64,000 nt of DNA from Chitinophaga pinensis. GTDB taxonomy: Bacteria; Bacteroidota; Bacteroidia; UKL13-3. The stretch lies in the NCBI GenBank assembly GCA_945860865.1, contig CAMARW010000003.1, forward strand, positions 123,177 to 187,176, written 5' to 3'. The notes beneath the pieces were generated by a model that was not told the DNA's origin, made no database searches, and worked only from the letters and a program-made list of their open reading frames with translations. Shown here one piece after another: positions 45,578 through 52,837 of the stretch (position 1 is the stretch's first letter; each line of letters begins with the position of its first letter). Made by a program: the position numbers and the translations under genes.

Positions 45578-47470
45578 TTGATACATAAAAATAGCGTATT
45601 TATCTGGATTACAGCAGGCTTATGCAGCTTGCCTTTCTTGGCGTTTGCTCAAACAGATAGTCTCTCCAAAAGCAAGTTTCCAACCACTTACCTCAGCGAA
45701 TATGATATAGATAGAAATTTGCCCGAGCATTTGGAAGATACAACCATCAACCATAATGAAATCTACCATCCCTATTATCGAAATTTTGGCATTTTTCAAG
45801 ATTTAGGAAATATTGGAACACCCGGTAGAAGTCAGTTTTTTGATTTTAACAGACCTAGCGATTTTGTGCTTGGATTTAATCCTTATCAAATTTTTTATAA
45901 AAAAGCAGAAAATACTCGTTACTACAAAACTAAACTCCCCTACACAGATTTTAATTATACGCAAGGGCAAAGAGAACTGCTTTTATTAGCAGCAAAATTC
46001 TCCTATAACCTCACTCCCCGTCTTAATGTTGGTGTTGATTTTAACCGTGTAACTTCGGAAGGGTTTTATCCGCGACAATATACTAGTGGGTATTTCACAA
46101 AATTATTCGGAAGCTATCAAAGTAAAAACAATAGATATTCATTGCTCGGTAATATTATTTGGAACAGAGGGTTACTAGATGAAAATGGCGGTATTAGAAG
46201 CGATTCTTTATTCGAAACCTTACGTGGCGCCAATAAAGCTGCCCCTGTGCAGTTAAATGCAAGTCAGAGTAGGTTTAAAAACAGCGTAATTTACGCCAAG
46301 CAGTATTACTATTTGGGTAAAATGGAGCCGCAAGTAAAAGATGAAGATACAAGCTACAGATTAAGCAGAGCCGGTTTTATTGCACACACTTTTAAATATG
46401 AAAGAGACAATTATTTCTTTGATAATCCAACAGGCGATACCAGCTCTTTGTTGTTTCCAGCCAATAGCGGTATAGATACTACAGGCATATTTTACGATTC
46501 TATAAGCAGCTTTTCTGTGATGAACCGAATAGCGTATGCTTATTATACCAAAAGCAATGAACGTCAGCAGAGTTTTATAGAATTTGCCCTTTCTCACAGA
46601 TATATTGAGGTGCAGCAAATGGATGAAAAGCGTAATTTTAATAATGTTTGGACAGAGGCAAGAATGGAGCGCATTCCTAAAAATGAACAAAACATTGGGG
46701 TGAAATTAGCGGGTAGCTATTGTTTTACAGGCTATAATCAAAATGATTTTAAACTTAGCGGCGAGTTATTATTTGCCACTAAAAAGTTTAATATAATCGG
46801 AGCTTTTAACAACCAATTTTATACTCCAGATTATACACAGGTGCATTACCGATCGGCGCCATTTAGTTGGAATAATAATTTTTCCAAAATAAATGTCACT
46901 CATTGGCGCGCTGCAGCTCAAACCAAGCAATTTAAACACAATATTTACCTCTCTTTAAACCAATATTTAATTGCCAATTTTGTATACAACGGCTTAAACA
47001 TTGCCCCCGAACAAAGCAATAAAATATTAGTCATAAACACCTTAGAGGCTAGTAAAACATTTCAAGCAAGTATATTATATTTAGAACATAAAATTTGGCT
47101 TCAGCAAGCTAATTTAGACCTAGTGCGCTTGCCAACTTTTGGAGGTTTTGCCAGGTATTATTTGTCGGGTAAAATATTCAAAAAAGTACTCGAATTGCAA
47201 GTTGGTGCTGAGGTTTTTTACAATACTGCGTTTTATGGAAATGCTTATCACCCTTCTGCACGCGTATTTCATTTGCAAAACCAAACACAAATTGGCAATT
47301 ACCCTATGTTAGACTTTTTTTTAACGGGAAAAGTGATGACAGCCATCATTTATGCGAAATACGAGCATGCCAATATGGATTGGATGAATACCGGTTTTTA
47401 TAATACGCCGCATTATCCCCTACCAGTGCGCATATTTAGATTGGGAATGAGGTTACGTTTATACAATTAA
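45578..47470 (+). CDS. Outer-membrane putative porin (Porin_10 type)
   Basis: I start at the TTG at 45578 (read as fMet-IHKNSVFIWITAGLCSLPFLAFAQ), which puts a clean signal peptide at the N-terminus; the ATG at 45497 would overlap the previous gene by 76 bases and bury that peptide. This gives 630 residues. 'KTKLPYTDFNYTQGQRELLLLAAKFSYNLTPRLNVGVDFNR' and many amphipathic strands ending in aromatics ('FEVALSHRY'-like, 'MRLRLYN' at the C-terminus) fit the phylum's Porin_10 barrels. Immediate linkage to the two LVIVD genes suggests a shared envelope function. Confidence 0.82.
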   Translation: MIHKNSVFIWITAGLCSLPFLAFAQTDSLSKSKFPTTYLSEYDIDRNLPEHLEDTTINHNEIYHPYYRNFGIFQDLGNIGTPGRSQFFDFNRPSDFVLGFNPYQIFYKKAENTRYYKTKLPYTDFNYTQGQRELLLLAAKFSYNLTPRLNVGVDFNRVTSEGFYPRQYTSGYFTKLFGSYQSKNNRYSLLGNIIWNRGLLDENGGIRSDSLFETLRGANKAAPVQLNASQSRFKNSVIYAKQYYYLGKMEPQVKDEDTSYRLSRAGFIAHTFKYERDNYFFDNPTGDTSSLLFPANSGIDTTGIFYDSISSFSVMNRIAYAYYTKSNERQQSFIEFALSHRYIEVQQMDEKRNFNNVWTEARMERIPKNEQNIGVKLAGSYCFTGYNQNDFKLSGELLFATKKFNIIGAFNNQFYTPDYTQVHYRSAPFSWNNNFSKINVTHWRAAAQTKQFKHNIYLSLNQYLIANFVYNGLNIAPEQSNKILVINTLEASKTFQASILYLEHKIWLQQANLDLVRLPTFGGFARYYLSGKIFKKVLELQVGAEVFYNTAFYGNAYHPSARVFHLQNQTQIGNYPMLDFFLTGKVMTAIIYAKYEHANMDWMNTGFYNTPHYPLPVRIFRLGMRLRLYN

Positions 47471-47513
47471 AAATGCTTAACTTTGGTTCAATAAAATTTG
47501 TAAAATAGATATC

Positions 47514-48272
47514 ATGGAAAATTTTAAAACCACTCGAAAAAACTTCATAAAAGCATCTGCCTTAATAGGAATTGGCTCCTTAACCCTAGGAGCAAAAGCC
47601 AGTTCTTTTCTGTCTGAACCAAACCTCAACGCGCCCTTAATATTGCCCCAAACGGATGGTAAATTTACATTACCAGCCCTACCATATGCCTATAACGCTT
47701 TGGAGCCATTCATTGATGCGCAAACCATGGAAATTCACCATACTAAACACCACCAAGCATACATTAACAAATTAAATGAGGCCATCACTTTAGAAAGCAC
47801 TTTGCAAGGAAAGAGTTTAGAAGATCTGTTGTTGGGATTATCAGCTGTTCCAGAAAAAGTAAGGTCAATGGTACGCAATCATGGCGGCGGACATTGGAAT
47901 CATAGTTTTTTCTGGAAGAGCATGAAATTAGGAACGCAAATGGGAACAAAATTCTCAACTTTAGCAACTAGTTCATTTGGCAGCATAGACCAATTTAAGG
48001 CCAATTTTGAAAAAGTTTCAATGGGTGTTTTTGGGTCGGGCTGGGCTTGGGTTGTGTTGCAAGACAAACAACTTAAAATAATGACCAGCGCTAATCAAGA
48101 TAATCCGCTAATGGATGCAAATAAAGACAATAAACGCGTACCAATCATTTTATTCGGGATTGATTTATGGGAGCATGCTTATTACTTAAAACACAAAAAT
48201 AAGCGCGCAGATTATGTTTCCAATTTTTGGAACGTGGTTAATTGGGATGAAATTGAGATACTTCTGAAGTAA
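47514..48272 (+). CDS. Fe/Mn superoxide dismutase with export signal
   Basis: A 252-residue SOD. The first 40 residues 'KTTRKNFIKASALIGIGSLTLGAKASS' look like a Tat signal with R-K in place of the R-R pair, so the folded metalloenzyme is probably sent to the periplasm; cytoplasmic SODs lack this. The metal ligands are H75 ('MEIHHTKHHQAY'), H130 ('GHWNHSFFW') and Asp/His in 'DLWEHAYYLKHKNKRADYVSNFWNVVNW'. The N-domain 'FTLPALPYAYNALEPFID' is standard. Metal choice (Fe or Mn) cannot be settled by eye. It stands alone, upstream of tRNA-His. Confidence 0.93.
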   Translation: MENFKTTRKNFIKASALIGIGSLTLGAKASSFLSEPNLNAPLILPQTDGKFTLPALPYAYNALEPFIDAQTMEIHHTKHHQAYINKLNEAITLESTLQGKSLEDLLLGLSAVPEKVRSMVRNHGGGHWNHSFFWKSMKLGTQMGTKFSTLATSSFGSIDQFKANFEKVSMGVFGSGWAWVVLQDKQLKIMTSANQDNPLMDANKDNKRVPIILFGIDLWEHAYYLKHKNKRADYVSNFWNVVNWDEIEILLK

Positions 48273-48285
48273 TTTAAAATTATTT

Positions 48286-48315
48286 TTGTATTTAACCCAG
48301 CAATTAATACATTTG
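48286..48315 (+). promoter_or_regulatory. Perfect Bacteroidota promoter for tRNA-His
   Basis: TTG at 48286-48288, 19 bases, TACATTTG at 48308-48315. It places the transcription start about 8 bases before the tRNA 5' end. Confidence 0.85.
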
Positions 48316-48330
48316 CACTCCCCAAAAAAC

Positions 48331-48405
48331 GGTGGTTTTAGCTCAGTTGGTTAGAGCGCCTGATTGTGGTTCAGGAGGTCGCCGGTTCGAGCCCGGTATT
48401 CCACC
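48331..48405 (+). tRNA. tRNA-His (GTG)
   Basis: Anticodon stem CCTGA/TCAGG around loop TTGTGGT gives anticodon GTG. The D arm is GCTC ... GAGC and the T arm CCGG/CCGG with loop TTCGAGC. The encoded G at 48331 can pair with C73 (48405), the G-1:C73 identity of tRNA-His. The acceptor stem GTGGTTT/ATTCCAC has two U-U oppositions at positions 5-68 and 6-67. No CCA is encoded. Confidence 0.93.
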
Positions 48406-48407
48406 CC

Positions 48408-48439
48408 AAAGTCCTTGAGAAATCAAGGACTTTTTTTTT
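48408..48439 (+). terminator. Terminator of tRNA-His
   Basis: AAAGTCCTTGA-GAAA-TCAAGGACTTT followed by T's: a perfect 11-bp stem with a GNRA-like loop three bases after the tRNA. Confidence 0.9.
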
Positions 48440-48451
48440 GATTGCAACGAA

Positions 48452-48743
48452 ATTTTTGCCACGAATGCACTAATGATTTTTTTTATGCAGGTATTTTGCC
48501 ACGAATGTGCGAATGTTCAAGTTATTATTTTAACAGATATATAGATTACTCTTTTGTTTTAGAAATTACATAGTAAAAGATTTTTACTACTAGTATTTGC
48601 AGTTTAGGTCAAAAAATGAACGTAAATACCTGAGCAAAAAAGTTTATGTCATTTCAATGAGACTATTTCAAATTGCATCATTGGTAAAATCATTAGTGCA
48701 TTAGTGGCAAAAATTCGTGTATTCGTGGCAAAAAATTCGTGGT
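48452..48743. repeat. MITE-like inverted-repeat element between tRNA genes
   Basis: The left end 48452-48478 and right end 48688-48714 are inverted copies over 27 bases with one mismatch. The core unit TTTGCCACGAAT recurs twice in direct orientation on the left (48457, 48495) and twice inverted on the right (to 48733). A nested pair, CAGGTATTT (48488) and AAATACCTG (48624), lies inside. No ORF is present. This fills the roughly 350-base gap between tRNA-His and tRNA-Leu. It resembles a non-autonomous transposable or REP-type element. Confidence 0.7.
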
Positions 48744-48753
48744 CAAATAAAAA

Positions 48754-48779
48754 AAGCCCTCACGATAACGAGAGGGCTT
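48754..48779 (-). terminator. Terminator of tRNA-Leu
   Basis: AAGCCCTC ... GAGGGCTT, an 8-bp stem. On the minus strand a run of T's follows (TTTTTTT with the flanking A tract). Confidence 0.75.
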
Positions 48780-48792
48780 CAATCCTACTTTG

Positions 48793-48872
48793 TACCCAGT
48801 GCCGGAGTCGAACCGGCACAGTTTCCTACTGGTGTTTGAGACCAGCGCGTCTACCAATTCCGCCAACTGGGC
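48793..48872 (-). tRNA. tRNA-Leu (CAA)
   Basis: Minus strand: acceptor GCCCAGT/ACTGGGT, anticodon stem CTGGT/ACCAG with loop CTCAAAC (anticodon CAA), a longer variable arm as in class II tRNAs, T arm GCCGG/CCGGC with loop TTCGACT, and discriminator A. About 80 bases without CCA. Confidence 0.92.
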
Positions 48873-48875
48873 AAA

Positions 48876-48909
48876 AAAAGCCACTTAGTTTTGAGGCTAA
48901 GTGGCTTTT
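48876..48909 (-). terminator. Terminator-like hairpin between tRNA-Arg and tRNA-Leu
   Basis: AAAAGCCACTTAG-loop-CTAAGTGGCTTTT. On the minus strand it has a T-run and ends three bases before tRNA-Leu, leaving no room for a promoter. It may be a leaky terminator or an RNA-processing site. Confidence 0.65.
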
Positions 48910-48910
48910 G

Positions 48911-48984
48911 TGGTCTCGACAGGATTCAAACCTGTAACCTTCTGATCCGTAGTCAGATGCTCTATTCAATTGAGCTACGAAACC
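48911..48984 (-). tRNA. tRNA-Arg (ACG)
   Basis: Minus strand: acceptor GGTTTCG/CGAGACC (with G-U pairs), D stem GCTC/GAGC, anticodon stem TCTGA/TCAGA with loop CTACGGA (anticodon ACG, A34 normally converted to inosine by TadA), T arm ACAGG/CCTGT with loop TTTGAAT, discriminator A. 74 bases. Confidence 0.92.
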
Positions 48985-48996
48985 CTTAGTGGGCTG

Positions 48997-49026
48997 CAAA
49001 TGTAGATAAAGTAAGCGTAAATACAA
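48997..49026 (-). promoter_or_regulatory. Perfect promoter for tRNA-Arg (and tRNA-Leu)
   Basis: Minus strand: TTG (49026-49024), 19 bases, TACATTTG (49004-48997). Spacing and sequence equal the tRNA-His promoter. Confidence 0.85.
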
Positions 49027-49054
49027 ATGGGTTTAGAAAAAAATCTAAACCCAT
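49027..49054 (-). terminator. Hairpin after the peroxiredoxin gene
   Basis: ATGGGTTTAGA ... TCTAAACCCAT, a perfect 11-bp stem 23 bases after the stop at 49078. It directly abuts the tRNA-Arg -33 element, insulating the tRNA promoter. Confidence 0.7.
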
Positions 49055-49077
49055 CTGTATTACAGCCACAAATAAAA

Positions 49078-49545
49078 TTACAAGCTAGCTAAAGTTTCGT
49101 TGATTGCCGTAAAATTAGGCAAATCTCCAGCACTTTCTAATACTTCTGCGTATTGTATTACGCCATTTCCGTCAATAACAAAAGCTGCGCGCTTGCTAAC
49201 ACCTTTTAAACCTAAAATCCAGTTTTCGTAAATTGCATCATAAGCTGTTGAAGCTTCTTTGTTGAAATCTGAAAGTAAAGTGAAATTCAAGTTTTGCAAT
49301 TCCTTAAATTTATCCAATGTAAATGGGAGGTCTACAGATATGGCTACAACATCGCATGTGCTGTTATGATAGGTAGCAATAGCATCTCTAACTGTACATA
49401 ATTGAGTGGTACAAACACCTGTAAACGATGCAGGAAAGAAATGAACAATTAGATTTTTTCCGTTAAAATCTGATAAAGAAACCTCTTTTTTATCAGAGCT
49501 AATTAGTTTGAATGATGGAGCTATGTCTCCTACTTTTAATTTCAT
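49078..49545 (-). CDS. Peroxiredoxin (AhpC/TSA redoxin family)
   Basis: A 155-residue cytoplasmic thiol peroxidase that reduces hydroperoxides. The start MKLKVGDIAPSFKLISSDKKEVSLSDF fits the family. The peroxidatic cysteine is C45 in 'FPASFTGVCTTQLCTVRD', with C50 as a possible resolving residue. The later 'DLPFTLDKFKELQNLNFTLLSDFNKEASTAYDA' and 'GVSKRAAFVIDGNGVIQYAEVLESAGDLPNF' match AhpE/Tpx-like peroxiredoxins. The usual peroxidatic motif PxxxT/SxxC is satisfied by P38 ... T42 ... C45. It is transcribed alone with a terminator. Confidence 0.93.
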   Translation of the reverse strand: MKLKVGDIAPSFKLISSDKKEVSLSDFNGKNLIVHFFPASFTGVCTTQLCTVRDAIATYHNSTCDVVAISVDLPFTLDKFKELQNLNFTLLSDFNKEASTAYDAIYENWILGLKGVSKRAAFVIDGNGVIQYAEVLESAGDLPNFTAINETLASL

Positions 49546-49610
49546 GATTGAGTGATTTATTTAATAATTAATTACAATAATAAATTTTAACAAGCCAATT
49601 ACAATTTTGT

Positions 49611-50378
49611 TTATAAAATACGTTTAACAAACTTCAATTTATGTGAGTATTTGCCTTCAGTTTTATTGAATATGCCATGATTGTCTATTATATCTATCCT
49701 AACATTTCCGCTGGCATGTATTAATTTTCCATCGCCAATAATCAAACCTACATGAGTTATTTTATCAGAGTCATTACAAAAAAAGGCTAAATCGCCCAAT
49801 TTAAATTCACTCAGCGAATCAATATTAGTGCCCATTTCAGCTTGTTCAAAGGCATCTCGCGGGAGTTGAATGCCAATTAACTTGAAAATTAGTTGGGTAA
49901 AGCCAGAGCAATCTATTCCTAAAAATGTTCTACCACCCCATAGGTATGGTGCATTTTCAAATAAATGTGCCCAATCCAATAATGTATTACTTGTATTTGT
50001 TTCATTATTACCTGAAACAAAACTTAGTTGAAATGGAGTTTTATTTAATTTGAAATTCGCGTCTGAAAAATCATAATCATATAAAATACTACCTGCAAGC
50101 AAATAACTTTTTTCATTGGTTAATAAATTCAAACCAATAGCAAAAGGAAAAACCTTCAATACTGTAGTACTTTCAAACTGTTCATCCCAAATTGCAAACT
50201 GATTAAAGCTTATCCAAGCCTCGTAGTTATCAGAATCTGTTTTTATCTTAACCCATTCTGTCGTTTTTTCGATAACAGTATAAGTTTCTCCAAATAATAA
50301 CTGACTAACAAGTTCGCTCCTACTATTGGGTTCAGACCTTAGTGGAATAACACTTAAATGACAAATTCCCTTAATCAT
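49611..50378 (-). CDS. NlpC/P60 (C40) peptidase with SH3-like domains
   Basis: A 255-residue protein. The start 'MIKGICHLSVIPLRSEPNSRSELVSQLLFGE' is the SH3b module found in this phylum's C40 peptidases. The catalytic triad is C157 in 'GIDCSGF', H209 in 'ITHVGLIIGDG' and H221 in 'LIHASGNV'. Such enzymes cut D-Glu-meso-DAP bonds in peptidoglycan peptides. No signal peptide is present, so it probably recycles muropeptides in the cytoplasm. A GGTTCAGACC motif sits within its first 50 bases. The identification is secure; the exact substrate is inferred. Confidence 0.92.
   Translation of the reverse strand: MIKGICHLSVIPLRSEPNSRSELVSQLLFGETYTVIEKTTEWVKIKTDSDNYEAWISFNQFAIWDEQFESTTVLKVFPFAIGLNLLTNEKSYLLAGSILYDYDFSDANFKLNKTPFQLSFVSGNNETNTSNTLLDWAHLFENAPYLWGGRTFLGIDCSGFTQLIFKLIGIQLPRDAFEQAEMGTNIDSLSEFKLGDLAFFCNDSDKITHVGLIIGDGKLIHASGNVRIDIIDNHGIFNKTEGKYSHKLKFVKRIL
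50329..50338 (+). repeat. GGTTCRRACC motif (GGTTCAGACC)
   Basis: An exact copy about 40 bases inside the NlpC/P60 gene, opposite strand to the gene. Confidence 0.65.
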
Positions 50379-50656
50379 TGCATTTAAAAATTTTATGCAA
50401 TTAAAAGAAAAATTTGTATAGTTAAATATAATTAAACATAATGTTAAATACCTTAAATTTATTTATCACCTCAAGGTAAATTGAGGACATTTGCAAATGG
50501 GGCGGAAATCTTAAATTAATGCCTATATCTATTTAAAATATTATTAGAATGATAGAGATTAGTAGTGGAAGTAAAATTGCTTCTTTAAATTTAAACACAG
50601 TATTTAAAACAAATTTGTAATGTGTTCGATGTTTTTTTAACCAAACCAAATGCACG
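50379..50656. other. AT-rich intergenic region upstream of map
   Basis: The 324-base gap between the divergent NlpC/P60 and map genes. It holds a small inverted repeat, CCTCAA-GGTAAA-TTGAGG (50469-50486), and a possible short GAAG/CTTC hairpin near 50570. No ORF, tRNA or clear RNA structure was seen apart from the map promoter at its right end. Confidence 0.5.
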
Positions 50657-50686
50657 TTGATTTTCAAACAAAAATTCTTAATTTTG
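50657..50686 (+). promoter_or_regulatory. Perfect promoter for map
   Basis: TTG at 50657-50659, 19 bases, TAATTTTG at 50679-50686. The predicted start of transcription lies about 10 bases before the TTG start codon at 50703. Confidence 0.85.
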
Positions 50687-50702
50687 GACAAAATAAAATA
50701 TC

Positions 50703-51521
50703 TTGGCATTTCGCGACACTAAAAGTAAAATCATAATTAAAACCCCCGAGCAAATTATGGGCATCAGGGCTAGTAGTATTTTAGCTGCAGAAACATTAAA
50801 GATTGTAGAGCCCTTTGTAAAACCAGGTACTTCCACTCAGTTTCTGAACAAAGTATGTGCAGATTTTATGTTAGAAAAACAAGCTAAACCTGCCACCCTT
50901 GGTTACCATGGATACCCAAAGGAGTCTTGTATTTCAGTTAATGATGTAATTTGTCATGGTATTCCTGGCGCCTACGAACTGCGAGATGGTGATATCGTAA
51001 ATATTGACATTACTACTATTTACAAAGGTTTTTATGGAGATACTTCTAAAACTTACTTAGTAGGTGATGTAAACGAGCATGCCAAAAAACTTGTTAAAAC
51101 TGCCAAAGAATGCTTAAACCTTGGAATAGCTCAATGTTTTGCAGGTAATTACCTTAATAATATTGGTTACCACATTAATAAGCACGCCGTTGCTTTTGGG
51201 TACTCTACTGTTTATGAGTTTTGTGGGCATGGTGTAGGTATTCGTTTTCATGAAGAACCTGAAGTTTGCCACATCGCAGACAAAAATACAGGTCCAATTT
51301 TAGCTCCTGGAATGGTTTTTACTATCGAACCAATGATTAATGCAGGTAAAGCGAGATCTAAAATTGACAAAAAAGATGGCTGGACAGCCAGAACCATTGA
51401 TGGTAAATTATCTGCTCAGTTTGAACATACCATTTGCATTACAGAAGATAAACCATTTGTTTTAACAGACATAGACAACGAATTTGAAATACCAACTTCC
51501 ATTTTTAATATAAAAATATAA
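50703..51521 (+). CDS. map: Methionine aminopeptidase type I
   Basis: A 272-residue enzyme that removes N-terminal Met from new proteins. The start is a TTG (fMet-AFRDTKSKIIIKTPEQIMGIRAS), supported by the perfect promoter 16 bases upstream and the lack of an in-frame ATG before residue 19. The five metal ligands are visible: Asp in 'DGDIVNIDITTIYKGFYGDTSKT' (two), His in 'GHGVGIRFHEEPEV', Glu in 'FTIEPMIN' and Glu in 'SAQFEHTICIT'. The first 10 residues are slightly unusual. It is followed 7 bases later by the cysteine desulfurase gene, so likely co-transcribed. Confidence 0.95.
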   Translation: MAFRDTKSKIIIKTPEQIMGIRASSILAAETLKIVEPFVKPGTSTQFLNKVCADFMLEKQAKPATLGYHGYPKESCISVNDVICHGIPGAYELRDGDIVNIDITTIYKGFYGDTSKTYLVGDVNEHAKKLVKTAKECLNLGIAQCFAGNYLNNIGYHINKHAVAFGYSTVYEFCGHGVGIRFHEEPEVCHIADKNTGPILAPGMVFTIEPMINAGKARSKIDKKDGWTARTIDGKLSAQFEHTICITEDKPFVLTDIDNEFEIPTSIFNIKI

Positions 51522-51528
51522 ACTACTC

Positions 51529-52668
51529 ATGAATATATATTTAGATAATGCTGCCACAACACCTATGCATCCAGAAGTTATTTCTGTTATGACAACAATG
51601 ATGCAAGAGGAATTTGGCAACCCTTCTTCCACGCATGCACATGGTAGAATTGTGAGAACACATATTGAAGAAGCACGTAAAAAAATTGCTAGCTATTTAA
51701 ATTGCACTCCAAGCGAGATTTTTTTTACTAGCGGAGGTACCGAAGCGGATAATATGGCAATCAGAAAATCTGTTAGCGATTGCGGTGTAAAAAATATTAT
51801 CAGTTCTGTTATTGAACACCATGCAGTATCTCATACTATCGAAGAATTAGTTAAAGAAGGTTTAGTTAAAAGCCATTATGTAAATATACTTTCAAACGGA
51901 CATATAGACTTAAAACACCTAGAAGAATTATTAAGCCAGTTTCCAAATGCATTGGTTAGTTTAATGCATGCAAATAACGAAATTGGTAATCTGCTAGATA
52001 TAGACAAAGTGGGCGAACTCTGCCATCAACACAATGCTTTATTTCATTGCGACACTGTGCAAACTATGGGTCATTTAACATTTGACTTAAACAAAACACA
52101 TGTAAACTTCTTGGCCTGTGGTGCCCATAAATTTAATGGTCCGAAAGGAGTAGGTTTTATATACATTAAGCATCAAACAAAGATTAGTCCATACCTTACC
52201 GGAGGATCGCAAGAAAGAAACATGAGGGGCGGTACAGAAAATGTATATGGAATTGTGGGCATGGCCAAAGCTTTATCATTGGCTTATGATCATTTAGAAG
52301 CAGAAAAAAAACAGATATTAGGCGTTAAAACATACATGATAGATCAATTAAAGAAACATGTACCAGGCGTTTTATTTAATGGCGATCCTATAGAATCTTC
52401 TTTATACACCGTTTTAAATGTTAGTTTCCCTCCCGCTCCATTTGGAGAAATGCTCTTATTTAAATTGGACATTGCGGGTATTTCTGCTTCAGGTGGCAGT
52501 GCATGCTCATCTGGGTCAAGTATTGGCTCACATGTTTTAGCAGCTTTAAAACCAGATCCAGCTCGCCCCAATGTGCGTTTTTCCTTTGGGCGACAAAACA
52601 CCAACGAAGAAATTGATTACGTGGTTAGCAAATTGGCTGAAATGTTTAATAGTCTTCAAAGTGCTTAA
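51529..52668 (+). CDS. Cysteine desulfurase (IscS/NifS family)
   Basis: A 379-residue PLP enzyme that takes sulfur from cysteine for Fe-S clusters, thio-tRNA or Moco. 'YLDNAATTPMHPEV' begins the protein; 'GGTEADNMAI' and 'HANNEIGNLLDI' are cofactor-binding regions; the PLP lysine is K201 in 'CGAHKFNGPKG'; the active-site Cys is C326 in 'SGGSACSSGSS'. The short loop after the Cys fits group I (IscS/NifS) enzymes. No iscU or suf genes are adjacent. In this window mnmA and the Moco operon are candidate sulfur users. Confidence 0.93.
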   Translation: MNIYLDNAATTPMHPEVISVMTTMMQEEFGNPSSTHAHGRIVRTHIEEARKKIASYLNCTPSEIFFTSGGTEADNMAIRKSVSDCGVKNIISSVIEHHAVSHTIEELVKEGLVKSHYVNILSNGHIDLKHLEELLSQFPNALVSLMHANNEIGNLLDIDKVGELCHQHNALFHCDTVQTMGHLTFDLNKTHVNFLACGAHKFNGPKGVGFIYIKHQTKISPYLTGGSQERNMRGGTENVYGIVGMAKALSLAYDHLEAEKKQILGVKTYMIDQLKKHVPGVLFNGDPIESSLYTVLNVSFPPAPFGEMLLFKLDIAGISASGGSACSSGSSIGSHVLAALKPDPARPNVRFSFGRQNTNEEIDYVVSKLAEMFNSLQSA

Positions 52669-52761
52669 TAATATAAGCGAGTAAACCATCCTTTCAAGCA
52701 TATTTTCAAGTTTTCTGGGTTCTACCTAAACTGATAGCTATAAAATTGCTCTAATGCCCAT

Positions 52762-52806
52762 AAATAACATGAATTTCTAAACTATTTTTAGAAATTTATG
52801 TTATTT
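52762..52806. other. Long AT-rich hairpin before the adenosyltransferase gene
   Basis: An 18-bp stem with one mismatch between 52762-52779 and 52789-52806 (AAATAACATGAATTTCTA and its inverse), loop AACTATTTT. It ends 31 bases before the next ATG. It may terminate the map-desulfurase transcript or regulate the next gene. It is not a recognisable cobalamin riboswitch. Confidence 0.5.
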
Positions 52807-52837
52807 AAAATAATTACAAAATCAATAAAGCATTTTT

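Noticed and set aside
48381-48397. GGTTCGAGCC resembling the iterated GGTTCRRACC motif
   Set aside because: It is the T arm of tRNA-His. I excluded tRNA T arms from the motif count, and no acceptor or anticodon arms surround the 11 counted copies.
48704-49026. Short ORFs on both strands over the tRNA cluster
   Set aside because: They are translations of tRNA-Leu, tRNA-Arg and the repeat element.
52669-52837. Cobalamin riboswitch before the PduO-type gene
   Set aside because: No B12-box or matching multi-stem architecture; only a single AT-rich hairpin.
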